Part shown: positions 1 to 6,741 of the stretch, one piece after another | How positions within the stretch are numbered: position 1 is the first letter of the stretch | How the letters are laid out: every line of letters starts with the position of its first letter | From: Bog-532 sp036495425 | GTDB taxonomy: Bacteria; Actinomycetota; Actinomycetes; Streptosporangiales; Streptosporangiaceae | Reading direction: 5' to 3' | DNA length: 17,330 nucleotides | Assembly: GCA_036495425.1 (NCBI GenBank) | Contig: DASXMW010000075.1 | Coordinates: 1-17,330 of the forward strand | Program-made: the position numbers and the translations under genes | The notes under the pieces: generated by a model | Told to the model about the DNA's origin: nothing | Databases searched by the model: none | What the model saw: the letters and a program-made list of their open reading frames with translations, nothing else

Positions 1-297
1 GGCGTCGGCCACGAAGGTCAGCGACGGGGTGTGCCGCAGGCCGGTCTGCCGGCCGACCTCGGTGCGGATCACGCCGGTCGCGCTGGCCAGCGCGGCGGCG
101 GTGTCGGCCTGCTGCTCGGGCGAGCCGAACACGGTGTAGAACACGGTCGCCTCGCGCAGGTCGTTGGTGAGCCGCGCCTCGGTGACGGTGACGAAGCCCA
201 GCCGCGGATCCTTGATCCGCATCTCGATCATCTCGGCCACGATCTGGGCGATCCGGTCGCCGAGACGGCGTGCGCGGGCGGCATCCATGTCCGTCAT
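1..297 (-). CDS. rbfA: Ribosome-binding factor A (partial, 3' end outside window)
   Basis: RbfA binds the 30S subunit and helps mature the 5' end of 16S rRNA; it is also a cold-shock fitness factor. The 99 visible codons show the N-terminal part of the KH-like fold: the start MTDMDAARARRLGDRIAQIV, then the family hallmark 'DPRLGFVTVTEARLTNDL' and 'ATVFYTVFG'. The reading frame stays open to base 1, so the C-terminal roughly 30-50 residues are missing because of the window edge, not a mutation. I chose the ATG at 297 because its ATGA overlaps the stop of ylxP, implying translational coupling. It is the last visible gene of the rimP-nusA-ylxR-infB-ylxP-rbfA operon; truB commonly follows in actinobacteria, which I infer but cannot see. 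Identity is secure. Confidence 0.95.
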   Translation of the reverse strand, partial: MTDMDAARARRLGDRIAQIVAEMIEMRIKDPRLGFVTVTEARLTNDLREATVFYTVFGSPEQQADTAAALASATGVIRTEVGRQTGLRHTPSLTFVADA

Positions 298-599
298 TCC
301 TCGGTTTCTTCTTCGTTGAACAGCCGCTGCCGGGCCGACAGCAGCTCGATCTCGGGATGCCCAGCCACCAGCCGCTCACACGCGTCCAGAACTTCGGTGG
401 CGTGAGCGGCGGTGCCCGACACCACCGCCAGGCCGATCTCGGCCCGGCGGTGCCGGTCCAGGTGCCCGGTCTCGGCCACGGCCGCGGCCGGGTAGCGGCG
501 CCGCAGTTCGGCCACGAGCGGCCGGACCACGGAACGCTTCTGCTTCAGCGACCGGACGTCGCCGAGCAGGACATCCAGGGTCAGCGCGGCGACGTACAC
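294..599 (-). CDS. ylxP: YlxP-like DUF503 family protein
   Basis: A 101-residue protein of the DUF503/YlxP family, which commonly sits between infB and rbfA. Its biochemical role is not firmly established; the context argues for ribosome assembly or translation. The recognisable core is at the N-terminus: YVAALTLDVLLGDVRSLKQKRSVVRPLVAELRRRYP, in which 'SLKxKRxVVRPL' is the family signature. A later 'HLDRHRRAEIGLAVVSG' segment corresponds to the conserved second half. The acidic end (NEEETEE) is short and probably disordered. The start is GTG at 599, with only a weak AGGG about 12 nt upstream. It follows infB after 61 nt and overlaps rbfA by ATGA, so it is translated as part of the operon. Family assignment is strong; function is inferred from position. 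Confidence 0.93.
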   Translation of the reverse strand: MYVAALTLDVLLGDVRSLKQKRSVVRPLVAELRRRYPAAAVAETGHLDRHRRAEIGLAVVSGTAAHATEVLDACERLVAGHPEIELLSARQRLFNEEETEE

Positions 600-660
600 G
601 CCGCGCCGACCCTGGGCCGCCCGGACAACACCGGCCTGGACAGCACCGGCCCGGGCGACA

Positions 661-3600
661 TCAGGCCCGCGGCTTCTCCCGCATCTCGAACGTCTCGATG
701 ACGTCCTCGACCTTGATGTCGTTGTAGCCGACGCCGATACCGCACTCGAAGCCCTCGCGGACCTCGGTCACGTCGTCCTTGAACCGGCGGAGCGACTCGA
801 CCGTGAGGTTGTCCGAGATGACCACGCCGTCCCGGATGAGGCGAGCCTTGCTGTTCCGGTTGATCGTGCCGGACCGGACGATGCAGCCGGCCACGTTGCC
901 GATCCGCGGCACCCGGAAGACCTCGCGGACCTCCGCGGTACCGAGCTGCACTTCCTCGAACTCGGGCTTGAGCATGCCCTTGAGCGCGGCTTCCACTTCG
1001 TCGATCGCCTGGTAGATGACCGAGTAGTAGCGGATGTCGACGCCCTCGCGCTGAGCCAGCTCGCCGGCCCGGCCCGCGGGCCGGACGTTGAAGCCGATGA
1101 TCACCGCGTCCGAGGCGATGGCCAGGTTGACGTCGTCCTGGGTGATGGCACCGACACCGCGGCCGATGACCCGCAGGCCGACCTCTTCGCCAACGTCGAT
1201 CTTGAGCAGCGCATCCTCCAGGGCCTCCACCGAACCGGAGACGTCGCCCTTGATGATGAGCAGCAGATCTTCGCGCTCGCCCGCCTTGAGGGCCGACTCG
1301 AGGTCCTCGAGCGTGACCCGCCGCCGCCGCTGGGCGAACTGGGCGGTGCGCTCGCGCGCCTCGCGCCGCTCGGCGATCTGCCGGGCCATCCGGTCGTCGT
1401 TGACCACCAGGAAGTTGTCACCCGCGCCCGGGACGGAACTCAGGCCGAGCACCTGGACCGGACGGGACGGTGGCGCCTCGTCCACGGGGTCGCCGTTCTC
1501 GTCCAGCATGGCCCGCACGCGCCCGAAGGCGTCGCCGCAGACGATCGAGTCACCCACGTGCAGCGTGCCGCGCTGAACCAGCACGGTCCCGACCGGGCCA
1601 CGGCCCTTGTCCAGGTGCGCCTCGATGGCGATGCCCTGGGCGTCCTGGTCCGGGTTGGCTCGCAGGTCCAGCTCGGCGTCGGCGGTCAGGATGACCGCCT
1701 CGAGCAGGCTGTCGAGGCCGATGCCCTTGGTCGCCGACACGTCGACGAACTGGGTCTGTCCGCCGAACTCCTCCGCCACCAGGCCGTACTCGGTGAGCTG
1801 GGCCCGGACCCGCTGCGGGTCGGCGCCCTCCTTGTCCACCTTGTTCACGGCGACCACGATCGGCACTCCCGCCGCCTGGGCGTGGTTGAGCGCCTCCGTG
1901 GTCTGCGGCTTCACACCGTCGTCGGCCGCCACGACCAGGACCACCAGGTCGGTGGTCTCGGCGCCGCGGGCTCGCATGGCGGTGAACGCCTCGTGACCCG
2001 GGGTGTCGATGAAGGTGATCTTCCGCTCGTCGCCATCGACCTCGGTGGCGACCTGGTAGGCACCGATGTGCTGGGTGATGCCACCCGCCTCGCGGGCCAC
2101 CAGGTTGGTGTGCCGGATCGCGTCCAGCAGCTTGGTCTTACCGTGGTCGACGTGACCCATGACGGTCACCACCGGCGGCCGGGCCACCAGGGCCTCGTCG
2201 CCGCCCTCGTCCTCACCGAACTCGATGTCGAACGACCCCAGCAGCTCCCGGTCCTCTTCCTCCGGGGAGACCACCTGGATGTTGTAGTTGAGCTCGGCGC
2301 CCAGCAGCTGGAGCGTCTCGTCGTTCACGGACTGGGTCGCGGTCACCATCTCACCGAGGTGGAACATGACCTGGACCAGCGACGCCGGGTTGGCGCCGAT
2401 CTTGTCCGCGAAGTCGGCCAGCGAGGCACCACGGGAAAGCCGGATGACCTGCCCGTTGCCACGCGGAACCTGCACGCCGCCAACCGACGGGGCCTGCATG
2501 TTGTCGAACTCTTGCCGCCGCTGCCGCTTCGACTTGCGGGCCCGGCCCGGCCGGCCGCCGGGACGCCCGAAGGCACCCTGGGTACCGCTGCGGCCACGGC
2601 CGCCGCCACCCGGACGAGCCGGGGCGCCCATGCCCGGACGGGCACCGCCACCGCCACCGGGACCGCCGCCACCGGGACGGCCACCGCCGCCGCCGGGACG
2701 GGCACCGGGGCCGCCGCGGCCGCCGGCCGGGGCGCCACGACCGCCGCCGCCACCACCGGGACCACCCCGACCCGGGCCGGACGAGGCCGGCCGAGACGGC
2801 ATGTTCATCGGGCTCGGGCGGGGACCACCGGGACGCGGGCCACCCGGACGCGGGCCGCCGTCACCGCCACCGGGACGACCGGGGCGGTCTCCCTGGGGAC
2901 GGCCGGGGCCGGGCCGCGGGCCGCCAGCGGGCGCGCCCGGACGCGGGCCACCCTGGCCCCGCTCGCCCGAGGGACCGGGCCGGCTGGGTGCGGCCGGGGC
3001 CGCGCCCATACCGGTCGGCGTGGAGCTGAACGGGTTGTTGCCCGGCCGCGGGCCGGGACGCGGGGCGTTCCGTGGCCCGGGACGCGGCGCGCCACCGGGA
3101 CGCGTTGCGCCGCCGGGACGCTGGCCGCCGGGGCCGCCGGCCTGACCGCCGCGGCCGCCCGGGGCGGGCTGCTGCTGCGGGGCGTGCGGCACCTGCGGCC
3201 GGGGACCCGGACGCGGGGTGTCACCGCTGGGGGCGCCCGGGGCACTGGGGGCACCGGCGTCACCGGCGTCACCGGTGTCACCGGCCGGGCGGGACGCACC
3301 CGGGGCCTGCGGCACCGGCCGCGGCGCGGTCTGCTCCGGCGCGGCCGGAGCCGGGGCCGCGGCCCGCGGAACCTCCGGACGAGCTTCCGCGGCCGGGGCG
3401 GCCGCGGTGGGAGATGCGCCAGCGGGCGCGCTGGCGCCGGGCGACGGCGCGCTCGGCCGGGACCCAGGACGGGCCTGCCCGTTGCCGTTGCCGTTGCCAT
3501 TACCGTTGCCGGACGGCCGCGGCCCCGGACGCGCCGAAGCGCCACCGTTGGACCGGCCACCGGACTTACCAGACTGGCCCCCTTCGGGGCCAAAAGCTTC

Positions 3601-3741
3601 CTTGAGCCTGCGCACGACCGGCGCCTCGATCGTCGAGGACGCCGAACGTACGAACTCGCCCATTTCCTGGAGCTTGACCATCACGGTCTTGCTCTCGACA
3701 CCGAACTCTTTCGCGAGTTCGTAAACCCGGACCTTCGCCAC
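661..3741 (-). CDS. infB: Translation initiation factor IF-2
   Basis: GTPase that brings initiator fMet-tRNA to the 30S subunit and promotes 50S joining. It is 1026 residues, long even for actinobacteria. Layout: a first IF2_N module at residues 1-53 (VRVYELAKEFGVESKTVM); a Gly/Pro/Arg/Ala-rich linker at about 54-405; a basic patch near 405 (ARKSKRQRRQEF); a second IF2_N module at about 430-483; and the G domain with G1 GHVDHGKT (529-536), G3 DTPGHE (579-584), G4 NKVD (633-636) and G5 SATKG (669-673). Beta-barrel domain II, domain III and the fMet-tRNA-binding C-terminal domain follow (for example RSGTINRNSKARLIRDG). The start is GTG at 3741, with AGAGGAG 4 nt upstream (3746-3752). All GTPase motifs are intact. 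The 218-nt leader from ylxR is unusual (see micro-ORFs and hairpins). Confidence 0.98.
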   Translation of the reverse strand: MAKVRVYELAKEFGVESKTVMVKLQEMGEFVRSASSTIEAPVVRRLKEAFGPEGGQSGKSGGRSNGGASARPGPRPSGNGNGNGNGNGQARPGSRPSAPSPGASAPAGASPTAAAPAAEARPEVPRAAAPAPAAPEQTAPRPVPQAPGASRPAGDTGDAGDAGAPSAPGAPSGDTPRPGPRPQVPHAPQQQPAPGGRGGQAGGPGGQRPGGATRPGGAPRPGPRNAPRPGPRPGNNPFSSTPTGMGAAPAAPSRPGPSGERGQGGPRPGAPAGGPRPGPGRPQGDRPGRPGGGDGGPRPGGPRPGGPRPSPMNMPSRPASSGPGRGGPGGGGGGRGAPAGGRGGPGARPGGGGGRPGGGGPGGGGGARPGMGAPARPGGGGRGRSGTQGAFGRPGGRPGRARKSKRQRRQEFDNMQAPSVGGVQVPRGNGQVIRLSRGASLADFADKIGANPASLVQVMFHLGEMVTATQSVNDETLQLLGAELNYNIQVVSPEEEDRELLGSFDIEFGEDEGGDEALVARPPVVTVMGHVDHGKTKLLDAIRHTNLVAREAGGITQHIGAYQVATEVDGDERKITFIDTPGHEAFTAMRARGAETTDLVVLVVAADDGVKPQTTEALNHAQAAGVPIVVAVNKVDKEGADPQRVRAQLTEYGLVAEEFGGQTQFVDVSATKGIGLDSLLEAVILTADAELDLRANPDQDAQGIAIEAHLDKGRGPVGTVLVQRGTLHVGDSIVCGDAFGRVRAMLDENGDPVDEAPPSRPVQVLGLSSVPGAGDNFLVVNDDRMARQIAERREARERTAQFAQRRRRVTLEDLESALKAGEREDLLLIIKGDVSGSVEALEDALLKIDVGEEVGLRVIGRGVGAITQDDVNLAIASDAVIIGFNVRPAGRAGELAQREGVDIRYYSVIYQAIDEVEAALKGMLKPEFEEVQLGTAEVREVFRVPRIGNVAGCIVRSGTINRNSKARLIRDGVVISDNLTVESLRRFKDDVTEVREGFECGIGVGYNDIKVEDVIETFEMREKPRA

Positions 3742-3756
3742 TACGCTCCTCTACCC

Positions 3757-3776
3757 GGCCCGGGACGAACCGGGCC
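3757..3776 (-). promoter_or_regulatory. Hairpin immediately upstream of the infB ribosome-binding site
   Basis: A perfect 7-bp inverted repeat, GGCCCGG / CCGGGCC (3757-3763 and 3770-3776), with a 6-nt loop. In the infB message it ends about 4 nt before the AGAGGAG ribosome-binding site. No U-run follows it on the minus strand, so an intrinsic terminator is unlikely. An RNA structure that keeps the ribosome-binding site open, or a pause or processing site, is a reasonable inference. Confidence 0.5.
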
Positions 3777-3781
3777 TTTCA

Positions 3782-3804
3782 CCGGACCATTCGCGCCGGT
3801 CCGG
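3782..3804 (-). promoter_or_regulatory. Second hairpin in the infB leader
   Basis: A perfect 7-bp inverted repeat, CCGGACC / GGTCCGG (3782-3788 and 3798-3804), with a 9-nt loop, only 5 nt from the hairpin at 3757-3776. In the transcript it comes first, so the infB leader would fold into two consecutive stem-loops after the micro-ORF cluster. A regulatory or RNA-stability role is inferred. Confidence 0.45.
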
Positions 3805-3828
3805 GGCGTAGGGTGCTCCGGGCCGACG

Positions 3829-3871
3829 TCAGCCTGTGGTCTTCATCGCCTTGTGCTCATCGAGCGCTCAT
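3829..3871 (-). promoter_or_regulatory. Tandem overlapping micro-ORFs in the infB leader
   Basis: Three very short ORFs follow one another on the minus strand, each joined to the next by ATGA: ATG AGC GCT CGA TGA (MSAR, 3871-3857), ATG AGC ACA AGG CGA TGA (MSTRR, 3860-3843) and ATG AAG ACC ACA GGC TGA (MKTTG, 3846-3829). The first stop is in the same position relative to the second start as the second stop is to the third. A 5-bp stem TCGAG/CTCGA (3882-3878 with 3864-3860) would enclose the first start codon. No strong ribosome-binding site precedes the first ATG. From memory, similar GATGAG repeats precede infB in Streptomyces, so this may be a conserved leader; translation is unproven. Confidence 0.4.
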
Positions 3872-3961
3872 CGCTGTCTCGACCCGCTTTCCGACAGGTT
3901 GCCGTTCTTGCCGTTCCGTTCTTCATGCTATGCCAGTGGCGGCGGGCCCGGTAGCCGATGC

Positions 3962-4243
3962 TCACCGGCCGCTGAGGTATTCGCTGACCGGCCCGGTACC
4001 GAGCGGGCCGGGCGCGCGCAGGGCACGCACCAGCGCCCGCCGGCGCTGGGCAAGCTCGAGACACCCCTGACTCGGGTGCAGGTAAGCACCCCGGCCGGGC
4101 AAGCACGCTCCCGGGTCGGGAACGATCGCGTCCCCGGCCACCACCAGACGAAGCAAGCTGGATTTGGCCGCTCGTTGCCGGCAGCCCACGCAGGTGCGTA
4201 CCGGGGGCACGCCAGGCGTGGACCGGTCGGTCGGGCCGGCCAT
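3962..4243 (-). CDS. ylxR: YlxR family RNA-binding/nucleoid-associated protein
   Basis: A 93-residue YlxR (DUF448) protein, a small basic protein encoded between nusA and infB in many bacteria; members bind RNA, and some act as global transcription regulators. The family core begins at VRTCVGCRQR (residues 15-24), where the CxxC pair and the following basic residues are diagnostic. It continues with SSLLRLVVAGDAIVPDP and PGRGAYLHPSQGCLELAQRRRALVRALR, matching the usual 'GRGAYL...C...A..RRAF.RALR' end. I chose the ATG at 4243 because it lies 13 nt after the nusA stop and gives normal family length. The same frame stays open further upstream, but that part is the antiphase shadow of the nusA repeat tail. 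The ribosome-binding site is weak (GCGGAA), suggesting coupling to nusA. Confidence 0.93.
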   Translation of the reverse strand: MAGPTDRSTPGVPPVRTCVGCRQRAAKSSLLRLVVAGDAIVPDPGACLPGRGAYLHPSQGCLELAQRRRALVRALRAPGPLGTGPVSEYLSGR

Positions 4244-4256
4244 TTCCGCTGTAACT

Positions 4257-5447
4257 CTACCGCGCCGGCGCGTCGGCGGCGCCGCTAGAGGGTACGCCAG
4301 TTTCGGCGCCGGGCCGTCCATCAGCCTGGGCCCCTGACTGCGCATCCGGCTGGGCACCGGGCTGGACGCCCAGCTCTGCATCTGGCTGGGCGCCTGGCTG
4401 TGCATCAGCCTGGGCCCCTGACTGTGCATCTGACTGGGCATCTGACTGGGCGCCGGATGGGGCTGGTTCGGCCGCGCCGTCGGGCTGGGCATCGGAACGG
4501 ATGTCGATGCGCCAGCCGGTGAGGCGGGCGGCCAGCCGGGCATTCTGGCCCTCCTTGCCGATGGCGAGTGACAGCTGGTAATCGGGGACGATCACCCGGG
4601 CCACCCGGGCCTCGGCGTCGATCACGTTGACCGCGGTCACCCGGGCCGGCGACAGCGCGTTAGCTACAAAACACGCGGGATCGTCGGAATAATCCACGAT
4701 GTCGATTTTCTCGCCGTGCAGTTCGGCCATGACGTTGCGGACCCGGCTGCCCATGGGCCCGATGCAGGCCCCCTTGGCGTTGACCCCGGACTGGTTGGAG
4801 CGGACCGCGATCTTGGTGCGGTGCCCGGCCTCGCGGGCGATGGCCACGATCTCCACCGCGCCGCTGGCGATCTCCGGCACCTCCAGCGCGAACAGCTTCT
4901 TGACCAGGTTCCGGTGGGTACGGGACAGCGTCACCGACGGGCCGCGGTGGCCCTTGCGGACGTGCAGCACGTAACAGCGGATGCGCTCGCCGTGCAGGTA
5001 CCGCTCGGCGGGCACCTGCTCGGCGGGCGGCAGCACGGCCTCGAGCTTGCCCAGGTCCACCAGCACGGCCCGCGGATCCTTGCCCTGCTGGATAACCCCG
5101 GCCACGATGTCGCCCTCACGCCCGGCGTACTCGCCGAACGTCATCTCGTCCTCGACGTCGCGCAGCCGCTGCAGGATGACCTGCCGGGCGGTGGTGGCCG
5201 CGATCCGGCCGAACCCGTCGGGCGTGTCGTCGTACTCGCGGGCCACGGCCCCGTCCGGGCCGGTCTCGGTCGCCCACACGGTGACGTGACCGGTGCGCTG
5301 GTCGATCTGGACGCGGGCGGCGGCGGCCGCGCCCTCGGTCCGGTGGTAGGCCACCAGCAGTGCGTCCTCGATGGCCTTGACCGAAGTCTCCATCGAGATG
5401 TCTTTTTCGCTCTCCAGCATGCGGAGCGCGCTGAGATCAATGTCCAT
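4257..5447 (-). CDS. nusA: Transcription termination/antitermination factor NusA
   Basis: NusA binds RNA polymerase and nascent RNA and modulates pausing, termination and antitermination. The product is 396 residues: an N-terminal RNAP-binding domain (1-105, MDIDLSALRMLESEKDISME), an S1 domain (about 107-175, with VLVDLGKLEAVLPPAEQ), KH1 (about 200-260, with GPMGSRV at 230-236) and KH2 (about 275-318, with LAIGKEGQNARLAARLTGW). Like other actinobacterial NusA it lacks the duplicated acidic C-terminal domains of E. coli. It carries instead an Ala/Gln/Asp repeat tail (about 320-396). I chose the ATG at 5447 because GGGGGA lies 6-7 nt upstream and the protein then starts as NusA normally does. 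It overlaps the end of rimP by 11 nt, so the two are probably coupled. Confidence 0.97.
   Translation of the reverse strand: MDIDLSALRMLESEKDISMETSVKAIEDALLVAYHRTEGAAAAARVQIDQRTGHVTVWATETGPDGAVAREYDDTPDGFGRIAATTARQVILQRLRDVEDEMTFGEYAGREGDIVAGVIQQGKDPRAVLVDLGKLEAVLPPAEQVPAERYLHGERIRCYVLHVRKGHRGPSVTLSRTHRNLVKKLFALEVPEIASGAVEIVAIAREAGHRTKIAVRSNQSGVNAKGACIGPMGSRVRNVMAELHGEKIDIVDYSDDPACFVANALSPARVTAVNVIDAEARVARVIVPDYQLSLAIGKEGQNARLAARLTGWRIDIRSDAQPDGAAEPAPSGAQSDAQSDAQSGAQADAQPGAQPDAELGVQPGAQPDAQSGAQADGRPGAETGVPSSGAADAPAR
4302..4457 (-). repeat. 12-bp tandem repeat region encoding the NusA tail
   Basis: Thirteen consecutive tetrapeptide units (SGAQ, SDAQ, SDAQ, SGAQ, ADAQ, PGAQ, PDAE, LGVQ, PGAQ, PDAQ, SGAQ, ADGR, PGAE) at NusA residues 331-382 correspond to degenerate 12-bp DNA repeats, seen on the plus strand as recurring 'gcatctgactgggc'-type blocks. 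The frame is kept and whole codons are added, so copy number could change by slippage without breaking nusA. The repeats are short and gapless, so this is not a CRISPR. Confidence 0.85.
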
Positions 5448-6063
5448 CGGGTTCCCCCGTGCCCGGCCCCTCATTGGGCCGGTCGAATTCAATCTGGACC
5501 TTCCCGGCGCCCAGGGCCGCGTAACGGAAGCGGCGGCGGGTGCCGCCCAAGTCCAGGACCACGTCGTCGGCGTCGGCCGCGACCACCCGGCCCTGGACGG
5601 GACTGGACGGCGAACCGGTCAGCGGCACCCGGACCAGCCGGCCCAGGGCGCGCTGCCAGTGCCGCGGCTGCGTGAGCGGGCGGTCCACGCCCGGGGACGA
5701 GACCTCCAGCGTGTAGGGCATGTCGCCCATCACGTCCGAGGCGTCGAGCTTGGCCGCGAGCTCCCGGCTGGCGAGGGCGGCGTCGTCCAGGCTCACCCCG
5801 CGGTCGCTGTCGACCACGATGCGGAGCAGACGGCGGCGGCCGGCGCTGGTGACCTTGACCGCCTCCAGGTCCATGCCGAGCGCGTGCACGACCGGCGTGG
5901 CCACCGCGGCGACCTGGTCGGTGTCGGGCGGCGGGGTCGCGGCCCGCTCCGGCGCCGGGCCGGTGCCGGCCGAGCGGGGCTGGGCCTTCCCCTGCTTCCG
6001 GGCCGGGGCGCGCCCGGCCGCCCGCCCGGGACGCGCGGGAACGTGACGGGGTCCTCCTCGCAT
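5437..6063 (-). CDS. rimP: Ribosome maturation factor RimP
   Basis: RimP assists late 30S assembly, around ribosomal protein S12 and the central pseudoknot. With the start used here it is 208 residues. Residues from about 48 onward give the two-domain RimP fold: 'VVHALGMDLEAVKVT' and 'LLRIVVDSDRGVSLDDAA', then the diagnostic 'YTLEVSSPGVDRPLTQPRHW' and a C-terminal SH3-like barrel 'VQGRVVAADADDVVLDLGG'. The first 47 residues are an Arg/Pro/Ala-rich basic extension absent from shorter homologues. The ATG at 6063 has AAGGAGG five nt upstream; in-frame starts at 6084 and 6093 are possible but poorly spaced from any ribosome-binding site. It is the first gene of the operon on this strand and overlaps nusA by 11 nt. 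Confidence 0.94.
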   Translation of the reverse strand: MRGGPRHVPARPGRAAGRAPARKQGKAQPRSAGTGPAPERAATPPPDTDQVAAVATPVVHALGMDLEAVKVTSAGRRRLLRIVVDSDRGVSLDDAALASRELAAKLDASDVMGDMPYTLEVSSPGVDRPLTQPRHWQRALGRLVRVPLTGSPSSPVQGRVVAADADDVVLDLGGTRRRFRYAALGAGKVQIEFDRPNEGPGTGEPDGH

Positions 6064-6106
6064 CACGGCCTCCTTCGCGTCCATGACCTGCACTGTTACG
6101 TTGTCC

Positions 6107-6135
6107 GATCTAGCCTATCCGCAGCAAGCCGTCAT
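6107..6135 (-). promoter_or_regulatory. rimP: Candidate promoter for the rimP-nusA-infB operon
   Basis: On the minus strand ATGACG (6130-6135) could serve as -35 and TAGATC (6107-6112) as -10, with a 17-bp spacer, giving a leader of about 35-40 nt before rimP. An overlapping TAGGCT (6112-6117) is an alternative -10. Matches to consensus are only moderate. Position, in the divergent gap upstream of the first operon gene, is the main support. Confidence 0.25.
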
Positions 6136-6225
6136 GGCTGCTATTCAATGGCCGGCACCATGGCATCCTTAGGCAGGCCTGGGACCACCAGGGCGCCCCA
6201 GCGGACGGTCGGAGGGTACCGGACA

Positions 6226-6741
6226 GTGACGAGTTGGCGGGCGGTGTCGCGTCGCCGCATGCTCACCGCGGTGCTGGGGAGTTCGGCGCTCGCGGTCACG
6301 GCGTGCGGGGTGCCCGAGGCGCTACGGAAGCCGCCGGGCCTGTCGGCCAGCGTGCGCACGCTCCGCGCGTCGATCACCGCCGAGCAGGCGCTGGTGGACA
6401 GCTACCACGACGTGCTCCGCCGCTTTCCTCAACTGTCCGGGCGGCTGAATTCATTCCTGGTCCAGCACGAGCAGCACCTGGCCCAGCTCCGGGGGCGGCT
6501 GGTGGTGCCGCCGCACGTGACCATGAGCCCGCTCCCGTCGCCCGCCCCGGCCAGCCCGGGGCCGGCCTCCGCCGGTTCGCCCGAGGCCGCGGTCACGCTG
6601 CTGGTCCGGGCCGAGCAGACCGCGGCCGCGGCCCAGCTGGGCCGGCTGAAGAGCGCTCCGCCCGCCCTGGCCCAGCTGCTGGCCAGCATCGCCGCGTCCG
6701 AGGCCACGCACGCGGTCGCCCTGACCTCGGGGGGCAGCTGA
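6226..6741 (+). CDS. Tat-type lipoprotein with ferritin-like helix motifs
   Basis: A 171-residue exported protein. The N-terminus VSRRRMLTAVLGSSALAVTACG has a twin-arginine-like SRRRML and a lipobox LAVTAC with the lipidated cysteine at residue 27, so it is probably anchored on the outer face of the membrane. The mature part reads as four helices with acidic/His pairs in ferritin-like spacing: E53 (TAEQALVDSY), H81-E82-H84 (QHEQHLAQL), E130 (RAEQTAAAAQL) and E159xxH162 (ASEATHAVAL). A Pro/Ser/Ala-rich linker (about 95-119) separates helices 2 and 3. The start is GTG at 6226 with GGAGGG 9 nt upstream. Its stop overlaps the start of the DUF4439 gene (TGATG), so the two are co-translated. Metal binding is inferred from motif pattern; no substrate is known. 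Confidence 0.8.
   Translation: MTSWRAVSRRRMLTAVLGSSALAVTACGVPEALRKPPGLSASVRTLRASITAEQALVDSYHDVLRRFPQLSGRLNSFLVQHEQHLAQLRGRLVVPPHVTMSPLPSPAPASPGPASAGSPEAAVTLLVRAEQTAAAAQLGRLKSAPPALAQLLASIAASEATHAVALTSGGS

Noticed and set aside
600..660. Possible small gene between infB and ylxP
   Set aside because: Only 61 nt, with no start codon and ribosome-binding site pair that would give more than a few residues.
1558..3954. 798-codon open frame on the plus strand, opposite infB
   Set aside because: It lies antisense to infB. Its product is low-complexity (Thr/Ala/Gly/Arg runs) and reflects the GC-rich codon pattern of IF-2. No domain or ribosome-binding site is visible.
4302..4457. Possible CRISPR array
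   Set aside because: The 12-bp repeats are contiguous without spacers and keep the nusA reading frame.
4244..4543. Longer YlxR with 100 extra N-terminal residues
   Set aside because: The extra part is the out-of-frame reading of the NusA repeat tail (Met/Ser/Gln/Pro-rich). The ATG at 4243 gives normal length.
5371..6225. Upstream in-frame extension of the ferritin-like lipoprotein
   Set aside because: The extension is antisense to nusA and rimP. The GTG at 6226 has a good ribosome-binding site and directly precedes the signal peptide.
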